A DNA stretch of 64,000 bases from Paenarthrobacter sp. AR 02 (lineage in GTDB: Bacteria > Actinomycetota > Actinomycetes > Actinomycetales > Micrococcaceae): contig NZ_JAJUKH010000001.1 of the NCBI RefSeq assembly GCF_021538675.1, positions 496,001 to 560,000 of the forward strand, given 5' to 3'. Positions within the stretch are counted from its first letter, which is position 1, and every line of letters starts with the position of its first letter. The position numbers were made by a program, and so were the translations under genes. Under the pieces are notes generated by a model, which saw only the letters and a list, made by a program, of their open reading frames with translations, was not told the origin of the DNA and made no database searches. Positions 56,414 through 64,000 of this stretch are shown in pieces.

Positions 56414-56496
56414 CCCTCGCTCACATCCCTACCGCTTCCCACCAACCCTCGCTCACGTCCCTACCGCTTCCCGCCAACCCTCGCTCACGTCCCGCG
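56414..56496 (-). repeat. 32-bp tandem array, locus A (2.6 copies)
   Basis: Two full 32-bp units (56414-56445 and 56446-56477, three mismatches) and a partial third. Read on the minus strand each unit has GTGAGCGAGGGTTGG, and the array ends inside the TGA stop of the alpha-galactosidase. It fills the whole gap to aroQ, whose stop is at 56499-56501. No terminator is seen, so it may also serve as the 3' region of both genes. Confidence 0.85.
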
Positions 56497-56498
56497 GA

Positions 56499-56963
56499 TC
56501 AGACGACATCCGCCAGGTAATCGATAGCGAGCTTGTAGCCGAGCACGCCGGCACCCACGATGATCGCCTGGCAAACGCCCGACAGGTACGAGTGGTGCCG
56601 GAACTCCTCGCGCTGGTGGACGTTAGTGATGTGGACTTCGACGGCGGGGAGCTGCACGGCCGCCAGGGCGTCACGAAGTGCCACGGAAGTGTGCGTGTAC
56701 GCTCCGGCGTTGATCACGATGCCCACTGCGCTGCCTCGCGCTGCGTGGATGGCGTCAAGAAGGTCGCCCTCGTGATTTGACTGCACGCAATCCACGGTGA
56801 GGCCATGGGCGGCCGCGGCCGTCATGGCGAGTTGCTCGACGTCGGCCAACGTGGACGTGCCGTACTTTTCGGGCTCCCGGGTACCCAGGAGGTTCAGGTT
56901 GGGGCCGTTGATCACAAGGATGGTGCCGCGACCGGCTTCGGTGGCGGGAGTGGCTTCAGTCAT
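56499..56963 (-). CDS. aroQ: 3-dehydroquinate dehydratase, type II
   Basis: A 154-residue dodecameric enzyme of the shikimate pathway. The N-terminal motif [21 protein letters not shown] holds the catalytic Arg and Tyr; the second active-site region is [18 protein letters not shown], and the catalytic His is in [18 protein letters not shown]. It is a single gene, away from other aro genes, between two tandem arrays. The frame is open further upstream, but 56963 matches the family N-terminus. Confidence 0.95.
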   Translation of the reverse strand: MTEATPATEAGRGTILVINGPNLNLLGTREPEKYGTSTLADVEQLAMTAAAAHGLTVDCVQSNHEGDLLDAIHAARGSAVGIVINAGAYTHTSVALRDALAAVQLPAVEVHITNVHQREEFRHHSYLSGVCQAIIVGAGVLGYKLAIDYLADVV

Positions 56964-57013
56964 GGCTCCCAATCTATAGGCGTGCAGAAGTCTCAGGGAA
57001 CTCCGCCCACCAA

Positions 57014-57090
57014 GTGAGAGAGCGTTCCGCAAAAACCGCCACTATGTGAGAGAGCGTCGGCCAAAAGCGGAGGGGATGCGAGAGAGGGAA
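57014..57090 (+). repeat. 32-bp tandem array, locus B (degenerate)
   Basis: Cores GTGAGAGAGCGT begin at 57014 and 57046, exactly 32 bp apart; a worn third core (GCGAGAGAGGG) is at 57078, again 32 bp on. The rest of each unit is diverged. It lies in the gap between the aroQ start and the marP stop and ends about five bases before that stop. Confidence 0.8.
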
Positions 57091-57094
57091 TGGC

Positions 57095-58282
57095 CTACTT
57101 ACGCGTGCACTGACCAGCCGAAACCGCGTTGTTTAGCCCGGGAGCCTGGGCTGCAACGGGCTCCAGGTCTTCCATGGTGAGGGCAAAACCAAGTACGTCA
57201 TTTGTGGTTGTCTTGGCGAAGATCAGCCCCGCCACTTGCCCCTGCGTCGTCAGCAGTGGCCCGCCCGAGTTCCCCGGCTGGACGTCGCCGGCGAGCTTGT
57301 ACACAAGCTCCGGTAACGGGTTATTGCCGTAAATATCCGGAACCAGAATGGTGGAAATACCCTGCACAGTCGCTGGTTTCGACTGGAACGGACCGCCATG
57401 CGGGTACCCTGCGAAAGCCGCCGAAGAGCCGTCGGGCAGGTCGGCGCTGAGCGGCAACGGTGCGGACCTAAGGCCGTCAACGGCCAGGACTGCGATGTCC
57501 CGCTGGGAGTCGAAGTAGACCACGCGACCCGGCAGCGCACCGCCGTCGGGAATCTCCACCACGGGCTGCGACACGCCCGCCACCACGTGCGCGTTGGTGA
57601 CGACGCGCCCGGGCGAGACCACGAATCCGGAACCGGTCTGGTTTTGACCGCATTCGTAGGCCGTACCGGCGATCTTCAGGACAGATTGGGCGGCTTGGTT
57701 CAGCGCCGGAGTATCGGTTGATTCGTTCGGGATGGTCAGCGGGGTGGCAGGCCCAATACCCTCGATGAGCTTGGGAATCCCATCGCCGATCACCGTCGAC
57801 CTGAGTTGCGCCATGGTGCTCTTGACCGGCGTCGGCGTCAGGTTGTCGATGGAACGAATGACTCGCGACTCCGCGATTTGCTGCGACACGAACGGCACGC
57901 CCAGCGAACTGATGCTGAACGCAAGCATGGACATCACCAGCGCCGCAACCACTACGCTCACCAGGCCGCCGATCAGCCGATCAACAGCATGCAGGGGCTT
58001 GATCCGCACGGCGTGGCGGATTCGGCGCCCGATCATGGTTCCCAGCCCATGGCCGACAGCGATAAGTACGACGGCGGCACCCACCGTGGCGGTAAGCCTC
58101 CAGCCGCTGTCGCTCACCCAGCCGCTGACGAGCGGGACCGCCACGAAGGCAGCGATGGCACCCAACACGAAACCGGCAATTCCGCCCAACGTGACCATGA
58201 AGCCGTTGCGCAGGCCGTAGATCAGGTACGAGAGCAGCATCAGGATCAATGCCAAATCCAATATCGTCAAGCCAAACACCAA
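57095..58282 (-). CDS. marP: membrane-anchored serine protease MarP-like
   Basis: A 395-residue protein: residues 1-120 have four hydrophobic segments of the CvpA-like domain, and the rest is an outside trypsin-like protease. The triad is visible as His in VTNAHVVAG, Asp in RDIAVLAVDGL and Ser in PGNSGGPLLTTQG. Two Cys (YECGQNQ and SAGQC) could form the disulfide known for mycobacterial MarP, which confers acid resistance by processing a cell-wall hydrolase. The order marP-crp here matches the conserved actinobacterial block. Confidence 0.92.
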   Translation of the reverse strand: MVFGLTILDLALILMLLSYLIYGLRNGFMVTLGGIAGFVLGAIAAFVAVPLVSGWVSDSGWRLTATVGAAVVLIAVGHGLGTMIGRRIRHAVRIKPLHAVDRLIGGLVSVVVAALVMSMLAFSISSLGVPFVSQQIAESRVIRSIDNLTPTPVKSTMAQLRSTVIGDGIPKLIEGIGPATPLTIPNESTDTPALNQAAQSVLKIAGTAYECGQNQTGSGFVVSPGRVVTNAHVVAGVSQPVVEIPDGGALPGRVVYFDSQRDIAVLAVDGLRSAPLPLSADLPDGSSAAFAGYPHGGPFQSKPATVQGISTILVPDIYGNNPLPELVYKLAGDVQPGNSGGPLLTTQGQVAGLIFAKTTTNDVLGFALTMEDLEPVAAQAPGLNNAVSAGQCTRK

Positions 58283-58495
58283 TGCTCCTCATAGCCGGGT
58301 AGCGACAAGGCTAGTTGCGGACCCTGACAGCCAACCGTTAGTCACATCACGCCGGATGACGCATTTGGACTGATTACTGGCCAGAGATGGGTGCCGAACG
58401 CCCCAAAGCCGCGCCGTTTCAGCGTTTCGCATGCCAAGTACGTCACAGAAGCCCAAAAATTCTGAAACAATGGCTGAAGCGCCACGACCGAAACT

Positions 58496-58501
58496 TATAC
58501 T
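58496..58501 (+). promoter_or_regulatory. candidate crp -10 element
   Basis: TATACT eleven bases before the crp ATG, with AGGAG at 58503-58507 between, so the leader would be very short. A -35 is not clear. Confidence 0.35.
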
Positions 58502-58512
58502 CAGGAGATTTC

Positions 58513-59190
58513 ATGGACATCGAGGTATTGCGCCGCGCACCCCTCTTCGCCACCCTTGACGACGACGCATTCCGCCTGCTGACGGACGAACTCACCGAGG
58601 TGGACCTTTCACGCGGGGCTTCCGTATTCCGCGAAGGTGACCAGGGTGACCAGCTCTACTTCATCGTTTCCGGCAAGGTGAAGCTCGGCCGCACCTCCCC
58701 CGACGGCCGCGAGTCCCTGCTCGCCATCCTCGGCCCGGGTGAGCTTTTCGGCGAAATGGCTTTGTTCGACCCCAGCCCGCGCACCGCCACGGCTACAGCC
58801 GTCTCCGAGACCCGTCTGGCTGGACTCAAGAACGAGAGCCTCAACGCGCTCCTGCGCACACGCCCGGAGGTTTCCGCCCAGCTGCTTCAGGCCCTGGCCC
58901 GCCGCCTTCGCCGCACCAACGACTCCCTCTCGGACCTCGTCTTCTCTGACGTTCCGGGCCGCGTCGCCAAGGCGCTCCTGGACCTGGCTGACCGCTTCGG
59001 CCGCCCGGCCACCGACGGTGTCCTGGTTGCCCACGAACTCACGCAGGAAGAACTCGCCCAGCTGGTTGGCGCTTCCCGCGAGACCGTGAACAAGGCACTG
59101 GCCGAGTTCGTCCAGCGCGGCTGGCTCCGCCTCGAGGCCCGCGCAGTGGTTATCCTCGACATGCAGCGCCTCCGCCAGCGCTCCCGCTAG
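58513..59190 (+). CDS. crp: Crp/Fnr-family regulator (cAMP receptor protein)
   Basis: A 225-residue regulator. The cyclic-nucleotide pocket is GELFGEMALFDPSPRTATATA, containing the Glu and Arg-Thr that bind cAMP. The long dimer helix follows, and the C-terminal winged HTH is LTQEELAQLVGASRETVNKAL. It is close in size and sequence to GlxR/Crp of actinobacteria (Rv3676), a global carbon regulator. AGGAG precedes the ATG. It is divergent from marP (230-bp gap), the mycobacterial order. Confidence 0.95.
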   Translation: MDIEVLRRAPLFATLDDDAFRLLTDELTEVDLSRGASVFREGDQGDQLYFIVSGKVKLGRTSPDGRESLLAILGPGELFGEMALFDPSPRTATATAVSETRLAGLKNESLNALLRTRPEVSAQLLQALARRLRRTNDSLSDLVFSDVPGRVAKALLDLADRFGRPATDGVLVAHELTQEELAQLVGASRETVNKALAEFVQRGWLRLEARAVVILDMQRLRQRSR

Positions 59191-59197
59191 AGCATTC

Positions 59198-59235
59198 AAA
59201 AAAGCCGCCCCGGTTGATGACCGGGGCGGCTTTTT
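59198..59235 (+). terminator. intrinsic terminator of crp
   Basis: Ten-bp GC stem GCCGCCCCGG with a TTGATGA loop, flanked by AAAAAA before and TTTTT after; it begins 7 nt after the crp stop. This is the clearest rho-independent terminator of the window. Confidence 0.95.
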
Positions 59236-59244
59236 GTTGCCTTG

Positions 59245-59353
59245 GTGAGTGAGCGTTCGGCTCAAGCAGGCGGAACGTGAGTGAGCGTTCGGCTCAAGCA
59301 GGCGGAACGTGAGTGAGCGTTCGGCTCAAGCAGGCGGAACGTGAGTGAGCGTT
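59245..59353 (+). repeat. 32-bp tandem array, locus C (3.4 identical copies)
   Basis: Three identical 32-bp units (59245-59276, 59277-59308, 59309-59340), each beginning GTGAGTGAGCGTTCGG, then a partial unit (59341-59353) that stops two bases before the complement of the NUDIX stop codon (59356-59358). There is no unique sequence between copies, so it is not a CRISPR array. Confidence 0.9.
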
Positions 59354-59355
59354 GG

Positions 59356-60267
59356 TCAGCGTTCGCGCTGGGGTTCGCCGGCTATGGTGCGGGCGGCTTC
59401 GACCTCGAGCATCAGGATGCCGCCTTCGTCCACCAGCTTTGCCTGGTACACGTGGGCTTTGCGCTTGTAGCTCAGGTACGCGATGCAGCCGTTGGCGGCG
59501 GCCATTTTCTCGAGCATGATCTCAGAGCCGGGAACCAGGAGCTGACCCAGTGTGAGGCCAACGGTGTTCGGCTGCCCGACTTCGTCGCCGAGCGCAGGAG
59601 TCTCCCGCAGGGAGATAGCCTCTGCCGCGCAAACCCAACGTCCCCAGACTCCCTTGCTGCCCAGGATCGAAGGCTGCTGATTCACTGGCACTGTCGCGGC
59701 GAAGTACCGCGTGTTGAAGCGGGTGTGCGCGAAATCCGGGCTGAGCCAGTTGACCAGTGGCTTCAACAGATCGGTCCGCAGCGAGAGGCCACGCTTGGAC
59801 AGCATCTCGGTGAAGGACTTCTCTTGCGCCGCTACTGCTTCCCTGGCCCGCATCCAGTCCACCGTGGAGTTCGACTCAACCGTGGACGATGCGTCCGGCC
59901 CCGCGAGCAGCACGCCGGTCTCTTCGAAGAGTTCCCGGATGGCGCCCACCACGTGGCGGCGGGCGAGTCCGACGTCGTCCGTTCCCATCTGCTCAGCCCA
60001 ATGCTGCGGTGAGGGACCCACCCAGCCGACGGGGTCGTCGTCGGACGGTTCCAGTGAACCGCCGGGGAAAGCGACTAGCCCCAAGGGCGAAGAGCCCGGC
60101 CTGTAACCAAGCCAGGTCTCCAGACCCGTAGGCGAGTCCCGCAAAAGGACAACAGATGAGGCGTAGCGGGCGGCCCTGGGGGTCCGCTCGCCGAGGTCAA
60201 GCCAGTTTCGTGCTGCCCCTTCGAGCTCGGGGGGCAAAACGAACAGGCGGCGTGCAAGCTGCGGCAA
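59356..60267 (-). CDS. NUDIX hydrolase with interrupted Nudix box (NUDT19-like)
   Basis: A 303-residue NUDIX protein. The first half of the Nudix box (FPGGSLEPSDDD) is separated from the second half (AIRELFEETGV) by an insertion of roughly 30 residues that contains WVGPSPQHWAEQMGTDD. An insertion at this place is known in NUDT19/RP2p peroxisomal CoA hydrolases. All acidic residues needed for metal binding are still present. It is convergent with crp across the repeat array, and leftward as the last of the RidA/DUF4177 group. Confidence 0.88.
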   Translation of the reverse strand: MPQLARRLFVLPPELEGAARNWLDLGERTPRAARYASSVVLLRDSPTGLETWLGYRPGSSPLGLVAFPGGSLEPSDDDPVGWVGPSPQHWAEQMGTDDVGLARRHVVGAIRELFEETGVLLAGPDASSTVESNSTVDWMRAREAVAAQEKSFTEMLSKRGLSLRTDLLKPLVNWLSPDFAHTRFNTRYFAATVPVNQQPSILGSKGVWGRWVCAAEAISLRETPALGDEVGQPNTVGLTLGQLLVPGSEIMLEKMAAANGCIAYLSYKRKAHVYQAKLVDEGGILMLEVEAARTIAGEPQRER

Positions 60268-60284
60268 TTGGGTGAACCGGTTCC

Positions 60285-60821
60285 TTAGCTGAATTCAGCA
60301 ATGATCTCGACCTCAACAGGAGAGTCGAGCGGCAGTACGGAAACGCCGACGGCGGAGCGTGCGTGCTTGCCGGCCTCGCCAAGGACCTGGCCGAGGAGCT
60401 CGGACGCGCCGTTGATCACACCGGGCTGGCCGGTGAACGTGGGGTCGGAGGATACAAATCCGACAACCTTGACGATGCGGGTGATGCGGTCGAGGTCGCC
60501 GATGACGCTCTTGACGGCGGCGAGGGCGTTGATCGCGCATACTGCGGCGTAGCGCTTTGCGTCCTCGGGACTGACGGTGGGCTCGTCAGAGGTGCCCAAC
60601 TCGCCGAGCGAGACCTTGCCGGTAGCTTCGAGTTTGCCGTTAATAAAGGGCAGCTGTCCGGACGTGTAAACGTAGTTGCCGGAGACGACGGCGGGTACGT
60701 AGTCGGCCACGGGGGCGGCGACCTCGGGGAGGGTCAAACCGAGTTCGGCGAGCCTCTGCTCAACAGCAGACGTGGGGGTGCCGGATTCCGCGGCAGACGT
60801 GGTTTCTGCGGGGGTGGTCAT
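60285..60821 (-). CDS. RidA-family protein
   Basis: A 178-residue protein of the YjgF/YER057c/RidA family, which deaminates reactive enamine/imine intermediates. The RidA core runs from about residue 40 (VVSGNYVYTSGQLPF) to the end (VGVSVLPLDSPVEVEIIAEFS). The usual catalytic Arg near the C-terminal third appears not to be in the standard place (GEAGKHARSAVGVS carries an Arg). It has an N-terminal extension of about 35 residues. GGGAGAAG precedes the ATG at 60821. Conserved neighbour of the DUF4177 gene. Confidence 0.9.
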   Translation of the reverse strand: MTTPAETTSAAESGTPTSAVEQRLAELGLTLPEVAAPVADYVPAVVSGNYVYTSGQLPFINGKLEATGKVSLGELGTSDEPTVSPEDAKRYAAVCAINALAAVKSVIGDLDRITRIVKVVGFVSSDPTFTGQPGVINGASELLGQVLGEAGKHARSAVGVSVLPLDSPVEVEIIAEFS

Positions 60822-60823
60822 AG

Positions 60824-60979
60824 TTACTGCTTCTCCCTCTTCAGGTATGCAACAAGGCCTTTGCCATCGGGTCCACCGACGACCTGAACAAGCTCCCAGC
60901 CGTCCTCGCCCCACTGGTCCAGGATCTGCTTCGTGGCGTGGATAATGAGCGGAATCGTGGCGTACTCCCATTTGGTCAT
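60824..60979 (-). CDS. small DUF4177 protein
   Basis: A 51-residue cytosolic protein (start MTKWEYATIPLIIHATKQIL, end LKREKQ) that matches the DUF4177 fold: a beta strand with WEYATIPL, a helix, then GWELVQVVGGPDGKGLVAYLKR. Its stop lies two bases before the RidA start. TAGGCT seven bases upstream of the ATG suggests a leaderless message. Divergent from the PBP gene with 37 bp between starts. Function unknown. Confidence 0.87.
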   Translation of the reverse strand: MTKWEYATIPLIIHATKQILDQWGEDGWELVQVVGGPDGKGLVAYLKREKQ

Positions 60980-61003
60980 GACAGAAAGCCTAGCCCTTGC
61001 CGG

Positions 61004-61009
61004 TAAAGT
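61004..61009 (+). promoter_or_regulatory. -10 hexamer of a leaderless promoter of the PBP gene
   Basis: TAAAGT exactly seven bases before the ATG at 61017. The opposite gene has TAGGCT (60987-60992, minus strand) seven bases before its ATG, so the two start regions are back to back within 40 bp. Confidence 0.55.
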
Positions 61010-61016
61010 GGAAAAC

Positions 61017-63296
61017 ATGGTGACTCGCAAGAACCCACTATTCGACACTGCCACCACCCTCGGAAAGATTCTAGGTTTCCTTGGCGTGAGTGCGATTTGT
61101 GGCGTCCTGGTAGCGGGCCTTTTGGTCCCCGCCGCGGCCGTCTCAGGCAGTGCCGCAAGCGGTTCAATCCAGTTCTTTGACACTCTGCCGGCGGAACTCC
61201 AGGTGGATCCGCCCAGCCAGAACACGACGATCCTGGCGAAAGACGGTTCGCCGATCGCTTCGATCTACGCAGAGAACCGGACCAAGGTTCCGCTGGACCA
61301 GATGAGCCCGTATATCAAAGACGCTGTCATCGCTATCGAGGACAGCCGCTTCTACGAGCACGGCGGCATCGACACCACCGGCATCCTGCGAGCCATCGTC
61401 AGCACCGCGCGCGGCAACAAGCAGGGTGCGTCCACCATCACGCAGCAGTATGTGAACAACGTCATCAACGAGTCACTGGTGGCATCGGGCAATGACTCCG
61501 ACGTCAAGCTCAACGGTGTTAACAAGGGCGTGGGCGACAAGCTTCGCGAAATGAAGCTCGCCATCGCACTGGAGAAGAAGTTCTCCAAGGAACAGATCCT
61601 TGAGGGCTACCTCAACATCGTGTTCTTCAACCGCGACGCGTACGGCATCGAGGCTGCGGCAAAGTTCTTCTTCAGCACCTCGGCCAAGGACCTTACCCTC
61701 CCCCAGGCTGCACTGCTGGCGGGCTTGGTCAACAGCCCGTCCGCTTTCGACCCGATCACCAACCCGGACAACGCCAAGGTCCGCCGTGACCTGGTTCTTG
61801 CCGCGATGGTCAACCAGAACAAGATCACCAAGGCCGAATACGACGCAGCTGTCGCCACCCCGGTGACCACCAAGGTCACGCCGGCCCGCCAGGGTTGCGC
61901 TTACGCCACCATGGCCCCGTACTTCTGCGACTACGTGCTGCACCTTCTCTTCAACAACCCGGCCTACGGCGACACCCAGGAAGAGCGCATCAAGCGCGTC
62001 CAGCGCGGTGGCCTCACCATCAAGACCACACTGGATCCCACGGCACAGGCAGTGGCCCAGCAGCAGGTTGATGGTACGGCAGGTGCGAACCCGGACAAGT
62101 GGGGCGCTTCCATCACCTCCGTCCAGCCGGGCACCGGCCAGATTGTCAGCATGGCCCAGAACACCGTGTGGCTGCCCCAGGAGGGCAAGTTTGATCAGAC
62201 CCAGAACTTCAACGTTGATGTTTTGGACGCCAACGGCAACGACCTCAACGGCATCGGCGGCTTCCAGCCTGGTTCCACAATGAAGCCCTTCACGTTCGCT
62301 GAATGGCTGAACGAGGGCAAGTCGATGAACCAGAACGTCAATGCGGCGGTTAGGAAGTATCCACAGAACTTCCCGTGGAGAAACACCTGTCCAACGCCCA
62401 CCGATGGTTTCTACGACGCTACAGTGCCGGGCAGCTTCGACTTGCAAAACTCGGAACCCGACTACTACCGCACGATGACTGTGCTCTGGGGCCTCAAAAA
62501 CTCGATCAATACCGCAACGTTCGCTTCCGCAGCGCAAGTTGACCTCTGCGGCATTCAGGGAATTGTTGATGCCACCGGAATCCACGGCGGCCTTCCCGCG
62601 CGGGATGACACTGGCAAAATCACCGATCCTAACCCGCAGGTTCAGATGACGCGGTTGTCTAACCTGATCGGCGCAACTCAAACAGCTCCCTTGACCATGG
62701 CTGCTGCGTTCGCGACCTTCGCCGCTGACGGCAAGTACTGCGAGCCGATCGCCATCACGTCGGTGAAGGATCAATCGGGTGCTGACCTGCCTGCCCAGTC
62801 ATCGAACTGCAAGGACGCCGTCAAGCCCGAGGTTGCCCGCGGCGTGGCTTACGCAATGGGCAAGGTCCTGGATGAAGGTTCTGGCTCGCTCATCCGGCCA
62901 GCCCTCAACTCGAGCAATTTCCCCGTTGCTGCCAAGACCGGTACCAACGACTCGAATGGTTCCACGTGGGTTGTCGGCTACACCACCGGCCTTGCAACCG
63001 CTTCCTGGTTCGGCGATCCGCTGGATAACCAGCTCCGTCCTGGCCGCAACATTACGGTGAACGGTAAGTTCTACCCATCCATCGACGGTTACATGATTGC
63101 TGGTCCGCAGTTCACCAACTACATGTTGTCCGTGGCTCCGGCCTACGGGACCAACCCGTTCCAGCAACCGCCGAGCAACCTTTTGGGTGGTGCAGCGCCT
63201 CAGCGGAATGCTGCGCCTACCCCGACCACGCCTAACAACGGAAACAACGGCAACGGCAACGGCAACGGCAACAACAACGGTCCGGGCAAGGACTGA
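61017..63296 (+). CDS. bifunctional class A penicillin-binding protein (PonA2-like)
   Basis: A 759-residue membrane-anchored peptidoglycan synthase. One membrane helix near residues 18-45; glycosyltransferase 51 domain with the catalytic Glu in AIEDSRFYEHGGID and the QGASTITQQYVNN motif. The transpeptidase has SxxK in QPGSTMKPF, SxN in KNSINTAT and KTG in AAKTGTNDSNG. It lacks the C-terminal PASTA domain of mycobacterial PonA2 and ends in an Asn/Gly tail (GNNGNGNGNGNNNG). The ATG at 61017 is probably leaderless; GTG 61020 is next to it. Confidence 0.94.
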   Translation: MVTRKNPLFDTATTLGKILGFLGVSAICGVLVAGLLVPAAAVSGSAASGSIQFFDTLPAELQVDPPSQNTTILAKDGSPIASIYAENRTKVPLDQMSPYIKDAVIAIEDSRFYEHGGIDTTGILRAIVSTARGNKQGASTITQQYVNNVINESLVASGNDSDVKLNGVNKGVGDKLREMKLAIALEKKFSKEQILEGYLNIVFFNRDAYGIEAAAKFFFSTSAKDLTLPQAALLAGLVNSPSAFDPITNPDNAKVRRDLVLAAMVNQNKITKAEYDAAVATPVTTKVTPARQGCAYATMAPYFCDYVLHLLFNNPAYGDTQEERIKRVQRGGLTIKTTLDPTAQAVAQQQVDGTAGANPDKWGASITSVQPGTGQIVSMAQNTVWLPQEGKFDQTQNFNVDVLDANGNDLNGIGGFQPGSTMKPFTFAEWLNEGKSMNQNVNAAVRKYPQNFPWRNTCPTPTDGFYDATVPGSFDLQNSEPDYYRTMTVLWGLKNSINTATFASAAQVDLCGIQGIVDATGIHGGLPARDDTGKITDPNPQVQMTRLSNLIGATQTAPLTMAAAFATFAADGKYCEPIAITSVKDQSGADLPAQSSNCKDAVKPEVARGVAYAMGKVLDEGSGSLIRPALNSSNFPVAAKTGTNDSNGSTWVVGYTTGLATASWFGDPLDNQLRPGRNITVNGKFYPSIDGYMIAGPQFTNYMLSVAPAYGTNPFQQPPSNLLGGAAPQRNAAPTPTTPNNGNNGNGNGNGNNNGPGKD

Positions 63297-63300
63297 CCAG

Positions 63301-64000
63301 GTGTCGTTCGGAGATTCACTGGCAAACCGCGTCCGCAGTGTCGGGCGCGGTTTCGCCGTCACCACAGCAATCGGCGCAACTGCAGGCGCGGCTGCCGCGG
63401 CTTACGGCTGGTGGGAGAAGGACCAATTCGAGGTTCGCCGCGAGGTCCTTCCCATCCTCCCCGAGGGCTTCGGCCCGGTCAGGGTCCTGCATGTAAGCGA
63501 CATCCACTTTGTCCCCGGCCAGGAGAAAAAGGCCGAATGGCTGAAGTCCCTCGCCGAACTCAAGCCGGACCTTGTGGTGAACACGGGCGACAACCTGAGC
63601 CACACCAAGGCGATCGATCCCCTGGTCCAGGCACTGAGGCCCTTGTTGGAGTTCCCGGGCGTCTTCGTTCCGGGATCCAATGACTACTACGCGCCGAGGA
63701 TCAAGAACCCTGCCGGCTACTTCCGCGGTCCTTCCAAGCCGAAGAATGAGCCAAAAAAACTGGATTGGCCCAAGCTCCGGTCCGCGTTTGGCATGAGTGG
63801 CTGGATCGACCTCACCAACCGTGCACAGTCTGTTGTGCTGAATGGCCTGCGTTTCGATTTTTCCGGTGTCGATGATCCCCATCTGAAGCGCGAACGCTAC
63901 GCGGGCTGGCCGCGCGGCACCGTCAACCAGGACGCCCGCCCGCACCTGAAGGTCGCCGTCGTCCATGCCCCGTATCAGCGCGTGCTCGACCACTTCACCC
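63301..64000 (+). CDS. metallophosphoesterase (3' end outside window)
   Basis: Starts with GTG at 63301, four bases after the PBP stop, and runs off the window end (233 codons seen). N-terminal hydrophobic segment (GFAVTTAIGATAGAAAAAYGW) then the calcineurin-like motifs DIH (VLHVSDIHFVP), GDN (VVNTGDNLSH) and the GNHD-equivalent GSNDYY, in which His is replaced by Asn-Asp. Mycobacteria have the same gene directly after ponA2. Probably membrane-bound; the substrate is unknown. Confidence 0.9.
   Translation, partial: MSFGDSLANRVRSVGRGFAVTTAIGATAGAAAAAYGWWEKDQFEVRREVLPILPEGFGPVRVLHVSDIHFVPGQEKKAEWLKSLAELKPDLVVNTGDNLSHTKAIDPLVQALRPLLEFPGVFVPGSNDYYAPRIKNPAGYFRGPSKPKNEPKKLDWPKLRSAFGMSGWIDLTNRAQSVVLNGLRFDFSGVDDPHLKRERYAGWPRGTVNQDARPHLKVAVVHAPYQRVLDHFT

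Noticed and set aside
59245..59353. CRISPR array
   Set aside because: The copies are directly adjacent without unique spacers and no cas gene is near.
61473..62774. 433-codon open frame on the minus strand
   Set aside because: Antisense of the PBP gene, which has all its catalytic motifs on the other strand.

Overview
The window is from a high-GC actinobacterium, most likely the Micrococcaceae (Arthrobacter/Paenarthrobacter type). The basis is base composition, protein sequences typical of the group, several apparently leaderless genes, and a backbone whose gene order follows a mycobacterial block as I remember it (topA, DUF1998 helicase, Flp/Tad pilus genes, acs, nth, marP, crp, RidA, DUF4177 protein, ponA2, metallophosphoesterase). 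No rRNA, tRNA, IS element, phage gene or CRISPR array was found.

Bases 1-10775 are accessory sugar-acid catabolism. Three rightward genes (alpha/beta hydrolase end, a Gfo/Idh oxidoreductase fused to a DUF6807 domain, and an M24 'pita-bread' protein lacking metal ligands) converge on a five-gene leftward operon: oxidoreductase, uronate-dehydrogenase-like epimerase, KdgD-like dehydratase, enolase-superfamily dehydratase and ketoglutarate-semialdehyde dehydrogenase. Together the five would take a hexuronate or aldarate to 2-oxoglutarate. A divergent LacI regulator with a visible operator controls them. Bases 10773-14283 hold a GntR/FCD regulator divergent from FMN L-lactate dehydrogenase, with two operators between them, and NADP-type glutamate dehydrogenase. 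Bases 14491-30334 are mainly housekeeping: ArsR regulator, AcuC deacetylase, TrkH/TrkA potassium uptake, proC, a TIM-barrel isomerase, Ppx/GppA, SseB, topoisomerase I, a regulator/methyltransferase pair, two paralogous lipoproteins, TrhO and a GNAT protein.

Bases 30434-39787 hold a DUF1998 helicase, a leftward Flp/Tad-type pilus operon (Ssd/CpaE, TadA, TadB, TadC, pilin, two TadE-like proteins) and a family-A DNA polymerase without a 5' nuclease. Bases 39830-45168 hold NUDIX, endonuclease III, a low-complexity membrane protein and acetyl-CoA synthetase.

Bases 45334-56413 look like an insertion into the conserved block: a DeoR regulator, an ABC exporter pair, then an alpha-galactoside locus (LacI, a Gfo/Idh protein resembling NAD-dependent glycosidases, two sugar permeases, a binding lipoprotein and a GH36 alpha-galactosidase) with two operator-like palindromes. 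AroQ follows, then MarP, Crp, a NUDIX hydrolase with an interrupted Nudix box, RidA, a DUF4177 protein, PonA2-like PBP and a metallophosphoesterase cut by the window end.

The most unusual non-coding signal is a family of short tandem arrays at 56414, 57014 and 59245. All have a 32-bp period and a shared GTGAGNGAGSGTT core, and each ends within about 20 bases of the stop codon of the adjoining gene. Other signals worth attention are a 47-nt perfect palindrome that contains both stop codons of a convergent gene pair (10773-10819) and a possible structured RNA at 19544-19631.
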